DNA of 56,648 nt, taken from positions 1 to 56,648 of the forward strand of contig VGTH01000035.1 in the NCBI GenBank assembly GCA_016874755.1. Direction: 5' to 3'. Below the pieces are notes generated by a model that saw only the letters and a list, made by a program, of their open reading frames with translations, did not search any database and was not told the DNA's origin. Both the position numbers and the translations under genes were made by a program. The DNA comes from Deltaproteobacteria bacterium. GTDB lineage: Bacteria; Desulfobacterota; Binatia; UBA9968. Below are positions 25,813-34,190 of this stretch, one piece after another (within the stretch, counting starts at the first letter, position 1; each line of letters begins with the position of its first letter).

Positions 25813-26346
25813 ATGGCTAAGATCCGATTTGCATTAATAGCTTTTGTTGCGGCGTTCGCACTTGCCAGCGCTGCCCATGCCATCGAAGTGGGCGACAAGG
25901 CGCCAGATTTTGAACTGACCAGCACGCAGGGCGGCAAACTCAAACTCAGCAGTTTTCAGGGCAAGAAAAATGTCCTGATCGAATTTTACGTGCTCGACTT
26001 CACACCGACTTGAATTCAAGAACTGTCGTCCAGTCGGGACGACTATTCGAAATTCCAAGAAGTCGACGCTGAAGTCATCGGCATCAGCGGCAATCTGAGT
26101 TTTTCGCAGAAAGCCTTCGCCGATTTTCTCAAGCTCACATTTCCATTGCTGAGCGATTATCCGGACATGAAAACCACTGAGACCTATGGCGTGCTCAACC
26201 CGCAGTCCAAGTTGGCGACGCGCTCATATTTTATTGTCGATAAGCAAGGGATCATTCGCTACAAGAAAGTTCAGGGGCGCGGCGAAGCGTTGGTGGCCAA
26301 CGATTTGTTGGTCGCTGAGATTAGAAAGATCAATCAGGGGCACTGA
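25813..26346 (+). CDS. Peroxiredoxin (AhpC/TSA), predicted selenoprotein with in-frame TGA as selenocysteine 67
   Basis: The frame has one internal TGA at 26011-26013 and then stays open to the TGA at 26344-26346, with peroxiredoxin similarity on both sides. Before it: signal peptide (ALIAFVAAFALASAAHA), VGDKAPDFELTSTQGGKLKL, LIEFYVLDFTPT. After it: QELSSSRDDYSKF, VIGISGNLSFSQKAFADF, FPLLSDYP, SYFIVDKQGIIRY. The TGA falls exactly on the peroxidatic residue of the T-x-x-C/T-C motif (normally FTPTC). No other cysteine exists in the 177 residues. A hairpin fitting a bacterial SECIS starts right after it. So the TGA most likely encodes selenocysteine, giving an exported 1-Sec peroxide reductase. 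The ATG at 25813 gives a clean signal peptide. A conventional annotation would split this into two false ORFs, 25786-26013 and 26146-26346. Confidence 0.85.
26011..26055 (+). promoter_or_regulatory. Predicted bacterial SECIS element
   Basis: Directly after the internal TGA, GTCGTCC (26025-26031) pairs perfectly with GGACGAC (26037-26043) around the five-base loop AGTCG, whose second base is G, as the bacterial SECIS consensus needs. The loop starts 18 bases past the TGA, within the known working distance of about 16-37. A lower stem GAATT (26012-26016) with AATTC (26051-26055) extends the helix to the TGA itself. Confidence 0.75.
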
Positions 26347-26371
26347 AGAAGAAACACGGCTTGGTCTTCGT

Positions 26372-26446
26372 TGTCATGCTGAGCGATAGCGAAGCATCTG
26401 CTGGCTAGCGACTAAGGCAGATGCTTCGGCGGACCTCAGCATGACA
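26372..26446. repeat. Dispersed palindrome, GTCATGCTGAGC family
   Basis: TGTCATGCTGAGCGATAGCG on the left pairs with CCTCAGCATGACA on the right, and an inner GAAGCATCTG/CAGATGCTTC pair extends the hairpin. It lies 26 bases past the peroxiredoxin stop and may act as its transcript end. Confidence 0.7.
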
Positions 26447-26475
26447 CAAACGCAACGGCGCTTTAAGGCACGACA

Positions 26476-27345
26476 ATGAAAAAAGTGGTGGTCACGGGCG
26501 GCAGCGGCAACCTCGGGCAATTCGTCATTCGCGATTTGCTGGCGCGCGGCTATCAGGTGCTCAACCTCGACCGGGTGCGGCCGCGCGAAAGGCTGTGCAT
26601 GACCTGGCTCGTCGACCTGCGCCACTCGGGGGATATCTTTGAAGCGCTGCGCGGCGCTTACGGCATGATCCATCTGGGCGCCTACCAGGCGCCCAATTGG
26701 GTTCCCGATGCGGAGACGCTGAGCAATAATGTGTCGGCAACTTACAATGTCCTGCGGGCGGCAGCGGACATGGGCGTGAAGCGGGTGGTTTTGGCGTCGA
26801 GCACGGCGGCGTTCGGATTTATTTACGCCTTCAAACTCTGGGCGCCGGACTATTTGCCGCTGGATGAAAAACATCCCTCCAAGCCGCAGGACTCTTACGG
26901 TCTGTCCAAGGTGCTTGGCGAGCAGATCGCCGACTCGATCGTCTCGGTGCACAAGGACATGACCGTGTCGAGTCTGCGTTTCCCTGGCGTCAACTTCGAC
27001 CTCTCCTATGAAAGTTTTCGCGACCGTTGGAAAAACCCGGCAACGCGCACAAGCGGCTTTTGGACTTACATCGACGCGCGCGATGCGGCGATGACTTGCC
27101 GCTTGGCGTTGGAGGCCAAGTTCAAAGGCCACGAAGTCTTCATCGCCTCGGCGCCGAAGAACTGCATGATTCAACCAACTGAAGAGTTGGTCGCGCAATA
27201 CCTGCCGCGCGGCGCCAAGTTCCGCAAAACCACCGGCACGCACTGGAGCTGCGTCGATGCGAGCAAAGCTGCCCGCATGCTCGGCTTCAAACCGCAGCAT
27301 GTTTGGCAGGACTATCTTGCCGAAGGGCGCAGCGGCAAGTTCTAA
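26476..27345 (+). CDS. NAD(P)-dependent epimerase/dehydratase family protein
   Basis: A 289-residue extended short-chain dehydrogenase. The cofactor motif VVVTGGSGNLGQFVIRDL is at residues 4-21, the catalytic SSTAAFG and YGLSK (Y-x3-K) lie mid-protein, and the C-terminal region is typical of UDP-sugar epimerase-like proteins. The substrate is unknown; relatives act on nucleotide sugars or on aromatic and aldehyde intermediates. It sits between the peroxiredoxin and a Bug-type binding protein on the same strand, with 98 bases to the next gene. Confidence 0.85.
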   Translation: MKKVVVTGGSGNLGQFVIRDLLARGYQVLNLDRVRPRERLCMTWLVDLRHSGDIFEALRGAYGMIHLGAYQAPNWVPDAETLSNNVSATYNVLRAAADMGVKRVVLASSTAAFGFIYAFKLWAPDYLPLDEKHPSKPQDSYGLSKVLGEQIADSIVSVHKDMTVSSLRFPGVNFDLSYESFRDRWKNPATRTSGFWTYIDARDAAMTCRLALEAKFKGHEVFIASAPKNCMIQPTEELVAQYLPRGAKFRKTTGTHWSCVDASKAARMLGFKPQHVWQDYLAEGRSGKF

Positions 27346-27443
27346 TCACGCCTTGACTTTTTCTGCTTGACGCCTGCGCGTCGTTTCAAATAGCTTGAGC
27401 CCACCATGAGCCGCCGCAACCGCGGCTAGGAGACAATCGAGCT

Positions 27444-28463
27444 ATGGTAAGAATTTCGCTTCTTCTGATTGGCGGCTTTCTGTCGACGTTGTCTGCCAAC
27501 GCCGTCGCGCAAACCGATTTCTACCAAGGCAAAACTATCCGCATTATCGTCGGCTATTCGCCCGGTGGCGGTTACGATGCGTTGGCGCGCATGCTGTCGC
27601 GCCATATGGGCAAATACATTCCCGGCCACCCGACGATTGTCGTCGACAACATGGCCGGCGCGGGGAGCCTGCTGGCAGCCAACTACGTCTACAAGATTGC
27701 CAAACCGGATGGCCTAACCATGGGCCATTTCAGCGGTGGCTTTGCCTACAGCCAAGTGACCCGCCAGCCGGGCATACAACTCGACATGAAAAAGTTCGTC
27801 TACGTCGGCGCGATGGCGCGCGACGAAAGCGCCATCGCGATTACGAAGGCGAGCGGCATCACCAGCATGGAGCGCTGGTTCGCGGCGAAAACACCCGTGA
27901 AGATGGGGACCACTGGACCGGGCGCGTTCGGCACCGACAATGTTTTGAAGATCGTCAAAGCCGCGCTCAACTTACCGATGCAAATCATCTCCGGTTACAA
28001 GGGCACGGCGGATATGCGTCTAGCCGCCGAGGGCGGCGAGATCGACGGCACAACTTGGGGCTGGGACACCATGCGCAGCGGTTGGCAGAAAGGGTTGGAG
28101 TCGGGCAACGTCGTCGTCGTATTGCAGACGGTGCCGAAGCCGTTTGCCGATTTGCCGAAAGTGCCCCTCGCCATCGATCTCGCCAAGACTGCCGAAGCCA
28201 AAGAATTGATCGAGTACGGCATTCACTTCCCGAGCAAAATCACCAAGACGCTCGCCGCGCCGCCGGGAACGCCGAACGATCGCGCGGCGATTTTGCAAAA
28301 AGCATTGCAGGAAGCGGTCAAAGATCCCGAGCTGATCGCCGAAGCGGAAAAAGCGCGCCTCGGCTTGGCGCCGGTCAGCGCCGACGAAATGAAAAAAACT
28401 ATCGATGGTATTTTCAAGCTCGATCCGGCGTTGTTGGCACGGCTGAAGACGATCTTGTTTTGA
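27444..28463 (+). CDS. Bug-family binding protein, copy 2
   Basis: A 339-residue TctC/Bug-type binding protein with the signal peptide LLLIGGFLSTLSANAVAQ and mature start TDFYQGKTIRIIVGYSPGGG. It has YIPGHPTIVVDNMAGAGSLL and AAPPGTPNDRAAILQKAL, as in copy 1 at 24666, and is followed 38 bases later by copy 3. Ligand unknown. Its context with an epimerase/SDR and a luciferase-like oxidoreductase suggests uptake of an organic acid. Confidence 0.87.
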   Translation: MVRISLLLIGGFLSTLSANAVAQTDFYQGKTIRIIVGYSPGGGYDALARMLSRHMGKYIPGHPTIVVDNMAGAGSLLAANYVYKIAKPDGLTMGHFSGGFAYSQVTRQPGIQLDMKKFVYVGAMARDESAIAITKASGITSMERWFAAKTPVKMGTTGPGAFGTDNVLKIVKAALNLPMQIISGYKGTADMRLAAEGGEIDGTTWGWDTMRSGWQKGLESGNVVVVLQTVPKPFADLPKVPLAIDLAKTAEAKELIEYGIHFPSKITKTLAAPPGTPNDRAAILQKALQEAVKDPELIAEAEKARLGLAPVSADEMKKTIDGIFKLDPALLARLKTILF

Positions 28464-28501
28464 GGCGTGCGACCTTGGGAAGAATGGGAGGAATGCGAAG
28501 A

Positions 28502-29554
28502 ATGCGAAAAATGCTAGGACGGTTGCTGGCGTCCGCGATGGTTTTGACGACGGCGCAAGTGTGGGCTCAACCGAAACCTTTGGATGAAAACAAAGTCGCG
28601 GACTTTTACCGCGGCAAGCAGATTCGCATCGTCATCGGCTCGGGGCCGGGCGGAACCTATGACATCTACTCGCGGTTGTTGTCCAAGCACATGGGGCGGT
28701 TTATTCCTGGCAATCCGGCCATGCTCGTGCAATCGCGCGCCGGTGCCGGCGGTTTGATTGCCGCCAACACGATTTACAACTCCGAGCCGCGCGACGGCAC
28801 CGTGATCGGCTCCTTCGGCGAAACCTTTCCGCTGCGCCAGGCGATGGGCGCGCCGGGCATACAGTTTGACTCGGCAAAATTTCACTGGATCGGCAGCGCC
28901 ATCAACACGGCGATTGCCTGTGTCGCGCGCAACGATAGCGCGATTGCAGCTTTTCAGGATGCCATCGACGGCAAATCGTTCACGGTTGGCACCATGGCGC
29001 CGGGCAGCACGATCTACGACACACCGGCAATCATCAGCGCGACGTTCAATCTGCAGTGGAAACTAGTGCGCGGTTTCGAAGGCGTTGCGAATATTGTCAA
29101 CGCCACCGAAGCCAAAGAGGTCGACGGCTACTGCGCCAGTTGGCTTGCCATGCTCACAACCGGCCGGCATTTGCAATTGATGGATGGCGGTGTGATCAAG
29201 CCGATTCTGATCATGGGCGACAAGACACCGGATCACTCACGGCTGAAACACATTCCTGCGGCTGAAGCGATTGCTAAAACCGACGAAGCCAAACAGTTGC
29301 TGCGCGCCATGCATGCGCCGTCGCAGATTACCAACCCGTACATGGTTCATCCCGGTGTGCCTAAAGAGCGGGTCGAAGCACTGCGCCGGGCGTTCATGAC
29401 GACCTTTGCTGATGCGGAGTTTCTCGCCGACGCCAAGAGATCAAAACAGGAGTTCACGCCGTCGAGCGGCGAGCAGGTCACACAGATCGTGCAGTCGATC
29501 ATGAACACGCCGGCGGCGGTGCTAACGAAGATGAAAAAAATTCTCGTGCAGTAA
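28502..29554 (+). CDS. Bug-family binding protein, copy 3
   Basis: A 350-residue TctC/Bug-type protein. The signal peptide LGRLLASAMVLTTAQVWA is followed by QPKPLDENKVADFYRGKQIR, VIGSGPGGTYDIYSRLLSKHM and FIPGNPAMLVQSRAGAGGLI. The reading frame is open far upstream to 28055, but that part is an overlap with copy 2 in another frame. Three nearby ATGs (28493, 28502, 28511) are possible; 28502 is best spaced from the GGGAGG at 28486-28491. Copies 2 and 3 are tandem and probably co-transcribed. Confidence 0.85.
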   Translation: MRKMLGRLLASAMVLTTAQVWAQPKPLDENKVADFYRGKQIRIVIGSGPGGTYDIYSRLLSKHMGRFIPGNPAMLVQSRAGAGGLIAANTIYNSEPRDGTVIGSFGETFPLRQAMGAPGIQFDSAKFHWIGSAINTAIACVARNDSAIAAFQDAIDGKSFTVGTMAPGSTIYDTPAIISATFNLQWKLVRGFEGVANIVNATEAKEVDGYCASWLAMLTTGRHLQLMDGGVIKPILIMGDKTPDHSRLKHIPAAEAIAKTDEAKQLLRAMHAPSQITNPYMVHPGVPKERVEALRRAFMTTFADAEFLADAKRSKQEFTPSSGEQVTQIVQSIMNTPAAVLTKMKKILVQ

Positions 29555-29580
29555 ATTCCGCGCCGGTTGCGCCGATGATT

Positions 29581-29707
29581 TAACCGCAAAGAACGCAGAG
29601 AACGCAAAGGCGCGCGGTGCGGGCTCGGAATCGAAAAAGAATCGCCGCAAAAAACCCAAAAGACGCAAAAAAATTCGCATCTAGGGGCGGGTCTGAGACC
29701 CGCGCTC
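29581..29707. repeat. Cluster of CGCAAA-type and GGGGCGGG-type repeat pieces
   Basis: AACCGCAAAGAACGCAGAG and AACGCAAAGGCGCG, then ATCGCCGCAAAAAACCC and AAAGACGCAAAAAAA, then the short hairpin GGGCGGGTCT...AGACCCGC at 29684-29703. These are single-arm versions of palindromes seen elsewhere in the window. No gene is present here. Confidence 0.55.
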
Positions 29708-29743
29708 CGAGCGAGACGAGCCACGAAACAGACGAAGGTCGCG

Positions 29744-30763
29744 ATGAAATTTGGCATTCACATTCTTCCCACTTACATGCCGCAGGTCGAGGGGCCGCTG
29801 CCGGACTTTTACCAGCAGATGTACGCGCAGATTATCGAAGTGGAAAAACTCGGCTTCGACCAGGCCTGGGTGACCGAACACCACTTTGGCGGCTACGGCG
29901 GGACTTTGCCGCATCCGCCGACGTTTCTCGCCGCGGTGGCGTGCAAGACGACCAAGATTCGGCTGGGCGTTGCGGTGGCGGTGTTGCCCTTGCACAATCC
30001 GTTGCAGGTCGCCGAGGCCTATGCCATGGCAGATGTGATTTCCAACGGTAGATTGGATTTCGGTATCGGCAAGGGCAGCGAGCCGGTGGAGTATCGCAAG
30101 TTCGGTTTGAATCGTGATGAGGCGACACCGCGCTTTATCGAGGCGATGGAGATTATTCGGCAAGCTTGGTCGGACGGGCCAATCAAGTTTCGCGGCGAAT
30201 TTTACCACTACGAAAACGTCGACATTCTGCCCAAGCCGGTGCAGCGGCCGCACCCGCGCGTGTGGGTCGGGGCGACCCGCAGCGAAGAGACCTTTGGTTG
30301 GGCGGGCAAAAACGGCTACGACCTGATGACGGTGCCTTTCGTGCACCCGACCACCGATGCGCTGCGCGATCTGGTGCGGTTATACCGCAAAGAGCTTGCC
30401 GACAACGGCCACGACTTTGTCGGCCGCGACGTGCTCGGCAAGTTTCACATCTACGTTTCCGATAGCTTCGAGCGCGGCATGCGCGAAGCGGCGCCGTTCA
30501 TGAAGAACTACTCCGACATCCATACCGCCGTCGATCCGGGTCGCAAGATCACCGAGCGCGACATCGGCTCGGACATGGCGCGCGGTTTTATCATCGTCGG
30601 CGACCCGGAGCGCTGCGCTGACACCATCCGGCGCTGGCAGCGGGAGGCTGGCATTACGGTATTCTCCGGCACGTTTCATTTCGGCGGCATGCCGCAGGAG
30701 ATGGCGCTGAAGAGCACGCGGTTATTCGCCGAACGCGTGATGCCGGCTTTGGAAAGCCTGTGA
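29744..30763 (+). CDS. LLM class flavin-dependent oxidoreductase (copy 2)
   Basis: A 339-residue luciferase-like protein. N-terminal FGIHILPTYMPQ, then the VTEHHFGGYGG motif, IRLGVAVAVLPLHNPLQVAE, and GRLDFGIGKGS are all family hallmarks; the C-terminal VGDPERCADTIRRWQREAGI is the usual helix that closes the barrel. It uses reduced flavin and likely oxygen to oxidise an unknown substrate. It differs clearly from copy 1 at 10733. It follows the two Bug genes at a distance of 189 bases that contains only repeat pieces. Confidence 0.87.
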   Translation: MKFGIHILPTYMPQVEGPLPDFYQQMYAQIIEVEKLGFDQAWVTEHHFGGYGGTLPHPPTFLAAVACKTTKIRLGVAVAVLPLHNPLQVAEAYAMADVISNGRLDFGIGKGSEPVEYRKFGLNRDEATPRFIEAMEIIRQAWSDGPIKFRGEFYHYENVDILPKPVQRPHPRVWVGATRSEETFGWAGKNGYDLMTVPFVHPTTDALRDLVRLYRKELADNGHDFVGRDVLGKFHIYVSDSFERGMREAAPFMKNYSDIHTAVDPGRKITERDIGSDMARGFIIVGDPERCADTIRRWQREAGITVFSGTFHFGGMPQEMALKSTRLFAERVMPALESL

Positions 30764-30779
30764 CGACAGAAAAGTAACT

Positions 30780-31849
30780 CTAGCGGTTCTGTTTGTTGGC
30801 GGCGGTCAGCTCGTTGCCGTTGGCGACGAAGGCGTCAGGGTAGCCGCTTGCCTGCAATTTTCTTTGCAACGCCTCGGCCTGCTTTTGGTTGGCTAAGTTG
30901 CCGACGCGCACCCGGTACCACATTTGCCCTCTGACCATGCTCTCGGTGAGGAAGGCGTCGTAGCCACGCGCGCGCAGGCGGCCGAGGACGTTGTTGGCTT
31001 CGGCGCGCTTGGTGGTCGCGCGCACCTGTACGTTCCACGGGCTCTGGCCGTTGTAGCGCAACACACCGGTCTTAGCAGCGGTTTTCTTTGCTGCTGCGTC
31101 ATTTTTAGCGTCCCCTGCGGGTTGCTTTTTTTTGTTGCCTGCTTCGCCGGCTCGGCTGACTTTTGTTCCGCCTGTGCGACGACAAGTTGATCCTTGGCCG
31201 CCGTGTTTTGCTTGCCAGCCGGCTCTTTCGCTTGAACCTCCGGCACGGCTTGCAACTTGTTCGGTTCCGGCTTAGCGGTGTTGGCAGCATGGGTTACGTC
31301 GCCATGACGCTTGAAGATGTGCGCTCCGGCACGCCATGCGTACAAGCCGCCGATCATCACGGCGAGCACGGCGGTTGCCGCGGCCAGACCGCGCCAGGTG
31401 AAACGCGGCGCGGACACCGACGTCGCTGCTCCCGCTGTTTCTTCTTTTGGTAAAGGTGGTGGTAGCAGCAACTGTGGCTTCTTGCGCGGCGGCGGCGGAT
31501 GAAAAGCGCTGGCGCCGCGATAGTTCCAGGAGCGCCACAGTTTTGCCAAGGGCAGCCCAGAGTCGTCGTTGAGGACCGGCTGGTACTCCGCAATCAATGC
31601 GCGAGCACGTGGCTCACGAACCTCCAAGCCACACTCTTCGAAGGTGAATCCCGTGGGTTTGAAACGCTCCAAGCGGAAACGTATCTCGCTTCTCAGCCGG
31701 AGCAGCGTCTCACGCAAATTGCCGGTTTGGCCGATTATCAGCTGGTGGCGAATATTATAGATGCCGTAAACACCGGACGTTGCCGGCGCGCGAGCGAGGA
31801 TCGACTCCTCGCTGAACTGATAGAAGTGGCCGTTTCGTAACCAGGGCAT
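30780..31849 (-). CDS. GIY-YIG / transmembrane / SPOR protein split over two frames by an A8 run
   Basis: From the ATG at 31849 the frame encodes a GIY-YIG-like domain (SGVYGIYNIRHQLIIGQTGN at about 25-44, later ALIAEYQPVLND), a proline-rich stretch, one membrane segment (GLAAATAVLAVMIGGLYAW, about 153-171) and an Ala/Lys/Gln-rich linker. At 31126-31133 the minus strand has eight A. The zero frame then gives about 75 arginine-rich residues and stops at 30893. The -1 frame continues the Lys/Ala linker and a complete SPOR domain (SPWNVQVRATTKRAEANNVL to VRGQMWYRVRVGNLANQKQA), ending at 30780. The whole protein would have about 356 residues, with its SPOR domain in the periplasm to bind denuded peptidoglycan. 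Programmed -1 frameshifting, transcript slippage, a real mutation or a sequencing error could each explain it. Confidence 0.7.
31126..31133 (-). promoter_or_regulatory. A8 slippery run, candidate -1 frameshift site
   Basis: On the coding (minus) strand the codons read ACA AAA AAA AGC. The A_AAA_AAA heptamer allows both tRNAs to re-pair one base back, after which AAG CAA CCC opens the SPOR frame. No strong stimulating hairpin or upstream Shine-Dalgarno was recognised. Confidence 0.5.
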
Positions 31850-32040
31850 CTTGTCGCTCTGAGTCTGCTAGCCAATATTGTCGAATGGCCCGGTGCGGAT
31901 TGGTGCCAAAAAGTGCCGGCGACCCCAAGTCGATAACGTACGACAATAAATCAAGAATCAAATCGCTATTCAAGCTAAACTTGGAGGACAATCTTTTGAC
32001 GCGGCTTTCGCGCCAAGCGGGTTTCATGCTAGGACGTGGC

Positions 32041-33366
32041 ATGGATGAAAACAGGCCAGCGCCGCCAACGTCCCGCTCCATCAGTTTCCTACCTTTTTAT
32101 TATGGCTGGTTTATTGTCGCCTTAAGTTTTCTTAGCAACCTGACGATGGCGGGTATTCGCTCCGCGCCGTCGGTGCTGATTCATCCCCTGGAAGCGGAGT
32201 TTGGCTGGAGCCGAGCGGCCATTTCCAGCGCCGCGAGCTTGAATCTTTTGCTGCTGGGTCTGTGCGCACCGTTAGGCGGCTGGCTGATTGACCGTTTTGG
32301 ACCGCGCCGTATCATCCTTGGCTGTTTGGGGACCATGGGGCTGGGGCTGGTCAGCGTGACATTTATCCAAGAGCTTTGGCAGCTGATCATGCTCTGGGGC
32401 ATTGTCCTGGGTGTGGCCACCGGCATCACGCCGGCGCTCGGCGCCAGTATCGCAAGCCGCTGGTTTGTGCACCGGCGCGGCCTGGCCATCGGCATCATGA
32501 CCAATGCCAACGCCGCGGGCCAGATTGTCTACTTGCCGCTGCTGATGACGATGATCATTGCTAGCGGTTGGCGTAGCGCCTTGTTGGCAATGGCCGTTGC
32601 GTCAATGGTGCTGGTGCCGATCATTTGGCTGTGGATGCGCGACAATCCCGGCGAAGTGGGGCTGGAACCCTATCGTTCGGAAAAGCTCAGCGCTGCCAAT
32701 GAGAAAGCGCGGATGTCCGCCCGCGGCGATATCCGGCCCATGTCGATTTCGGCGATTTCCGAGGTGTTCAAGACTTCCACGTTCTGGATCTTAAGCTGCT
32801 GTTTTTTTATCTGCGGGGTTACAGCCAACGGCTTGATCGGCACGCATCTGATTCCGCATGCCGTCGAGCACGGCATTCCGCAAGTAACCGCGGCAACGGT
32901 CGTGGGCATCATGGGGGGCGCGAGCTTTGTCGGCACGACGATTTCCGGTTATCTTGTCGACCGCATCGATCCGCGCAAAGTACTGGCAACGGTTTACGCG
33001 CTGCGCGGTTTGGCGCTTTTGATGTTGCCGTTTGTCACAGAGTCGGTGGGGTTGTTTTTCTTCGCGGTGCTCTACGGTTTGGACTGGTACGCGTCCGGCC
33101 CGGCGACGACCACGATCATCGCGCGCGTTTGGGGGGCCGACAAAGTCGGGCGGATTTTCGGTTTGGCATTTATGTTTCATCAAATGGGCGGCGCGTCCGC
33201 GGCCATTGGCGGCGGCTGGGTGCGCATGTATTTTGGCGACTATCAAAACGCTTTTCTCGTTGGCGGCTGCTTGGGGCTAGTCGCCGCTTGCCTCGCGCTG
33301 AGTCTGCGCCGAGTCGGTCGGGATGAACCGGCGATGCCGGTAACACCGCAGCCGGCGCATGCCTAG
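32041..33366 (+). CDS. MFS transporter
   Basis: A 441-residue major facilitator with 12 hydrophobic segments. The A-motif-like loop GGWLIDRFGPRRI lies after TM2 and GYLVDRIDPRKVLA in the second half. The N-terminus SFLPFYYGWFIVALSFL and the segment SAPSVLIHPLEAEFGWSRAAI resemble the oxalate/formate or monocarboxylate-porter type. The frame is open upstream to 31885, but those residues are not membrane-like. The ATG at 32041 has AGGA eight bases before and is preferred, with 32026 as the alternative. It overlaps the next gene by one base, so the two are likely translated together. The substrate is probably an organic acid, by inference. Confidence 0.85.
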   Translation: MDENRPAPPTSRSISFLPFYYGWFIVALSFLSNLTMAGIRSAPSVLIHPLEAEFGWSRAAISSAASLNLLLLGLCAPLGGWLIDRFGPRRIILGCLGTMGLGLVSVTFIQELWQLIMLWGIVLGVATGITPALGASIASRWFVHRRGLAIGIMTNANAAGQIVYLPLLMTMIIASGWRSALLAMAVASMVLVPIIWLWMRDNPGEVGLEPYRSEKLSAANEKARMSARGDIRPMSISAISEVFKTSTFWILSCCFFICGVTANGLIGTHLIPHAVEHGIPQVTAATVVGIMGGASFVGTTISGYLVDRIDPRKVLATVYALRGLALLMLPFVTESVGLFFFAVLYGLDWYASGPATTTIIARVWGADKVGRIFGLAFMFHQMGGASAAIGGGWVRMYFGDYQNAFLVGGCLGLVAACLALSLRRVGRDEPAMPVTPQPAHA

Positions 33367-34121
33367 TGAAGGTTTCGATGCGCTACTTTTGGGCACACAA
33401 TACTCGCGGCTCTGTGGTCGCGTCCTGGCTTGCGATATTAATTTTCTGGTCTCTTGCCGCGGCGCAGCCGAAGACGGCGCTGATTCAACTGTTTTCTGCG
33501 CCGGATGAATCGTCGTTGGTGGTCGAAACGCTTGGCAGCGGTGTCGAGCTGACACCGCTGGCGGAGACGATCGTGCCAAGTAGCGGCAAATGGTTTCTGG
33601 TCAAGACGCCGCTCGGCGCCACCGGTTGGATCAAAGCCGGGCCCGTTGAAGCGGCGGACAAAGTCGCGCGCTACTTTCAGGCGCTGCCGAAGGAGAACGT
33701 TACTATCGTTCCTGGTAGCGATGCACCGCAAAGCGGCGGCGGCAAAATAACCGTCCCTGTCAACGCCCGGGGCTCGCATGTGATCGTGCCGGTGACTTTT
33801 AACGGCAGCGTAACAGTGCCGATGTATCTTGACACCGGCGCCGGCCAAACGATGATCTCGAAGAAAGTGGCGGGCGAGCTGCGTCTGTTTCGATCCGGCT
33901 CCGATGTGCGGGTCGGCATTGGCGGCGCGGTGTCCGTTTCTACCGCCCAAGTGGAATCGGTGCGAGTGGGGGAGGCCGAGGTGGCCAATCTCAAAGTGAG
34001 CATCCATGACTTCGCTCGTGCCCCCGGGGTGGAAGGTCTTTTGGGTTTTGATTTCCTGCGTTACTTTCACGTCGCGTTGGACGCGCAAAAGCAGCAGCTC
34101 GAGTTGACGCCGCGGAAGTGA
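33366..34121 (+). CDS. Retropepsin-like aspartic protease with N-terminal SH3-like domain
   Basis: A 251-residue exported protein. The signal or anchor segment WLAILIFWSLAAAQ is followed by an SH3b-like region (IQLFSAPDESSLVVETLGSG, WFLVKTPLGATGWIK) and then a clan AA aspartic protease domain. That domain carries the catalytic motif YLDTGAGQTMIS near residues 157-168, the flap region SVSTAQVESVRVGE and the terminal GLLGFDFLRYFHVALD. Such bacterial single-domain retropepsins probably work as dimers in the periplasm; targets are unknown. The GTG at 33366 overlaps the MFS stop, but the ATG at 33378, with AAGG just before it, is equally possible. Confidence 0.8.
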   Translation: MKVSMRYFWAHNTRGSVVASWLAILIFWSLAAAQPKTALIQLFSAPDESSLVVETLGSGVELTPLAETIVPSSGKWFLVKTPLGATGWIKAGPVEAADKVARYFQALPKENVTIVPGSDAPQSGGGKITVPVNARGSHVIVPVTFNGSVTVPMYLDTGAGQTMISKKVAGELRLFRSGSDVRVGIGGAVSVSTAQVESVRVGEAEVANLKVSIHDFARAPGVEGLLGFDFLRYFHVALDAQKQQLELTPRK

Positions 34122-34190
34122 TTCTTTCCCGCCACCAAAAACAAAAGAACGAAAGAGAGCGCAAAAGTGGCAAACGACTTAGAGAGAGAT

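Noticed and set aside
26146-26346. Separate small gene after the peroxiredoxin 5' part
   Set aside because: It is the continuation of the peroxiredoxin frame after the TGA; the region between the TGA and 26146 is also open and conserved-looking.
28055-28501. Long N-terminal extension of the third Bug gene
   Set aside because: It is an out-of-frame reading of the second Bug gene; the signal peptide begins only after 28500.
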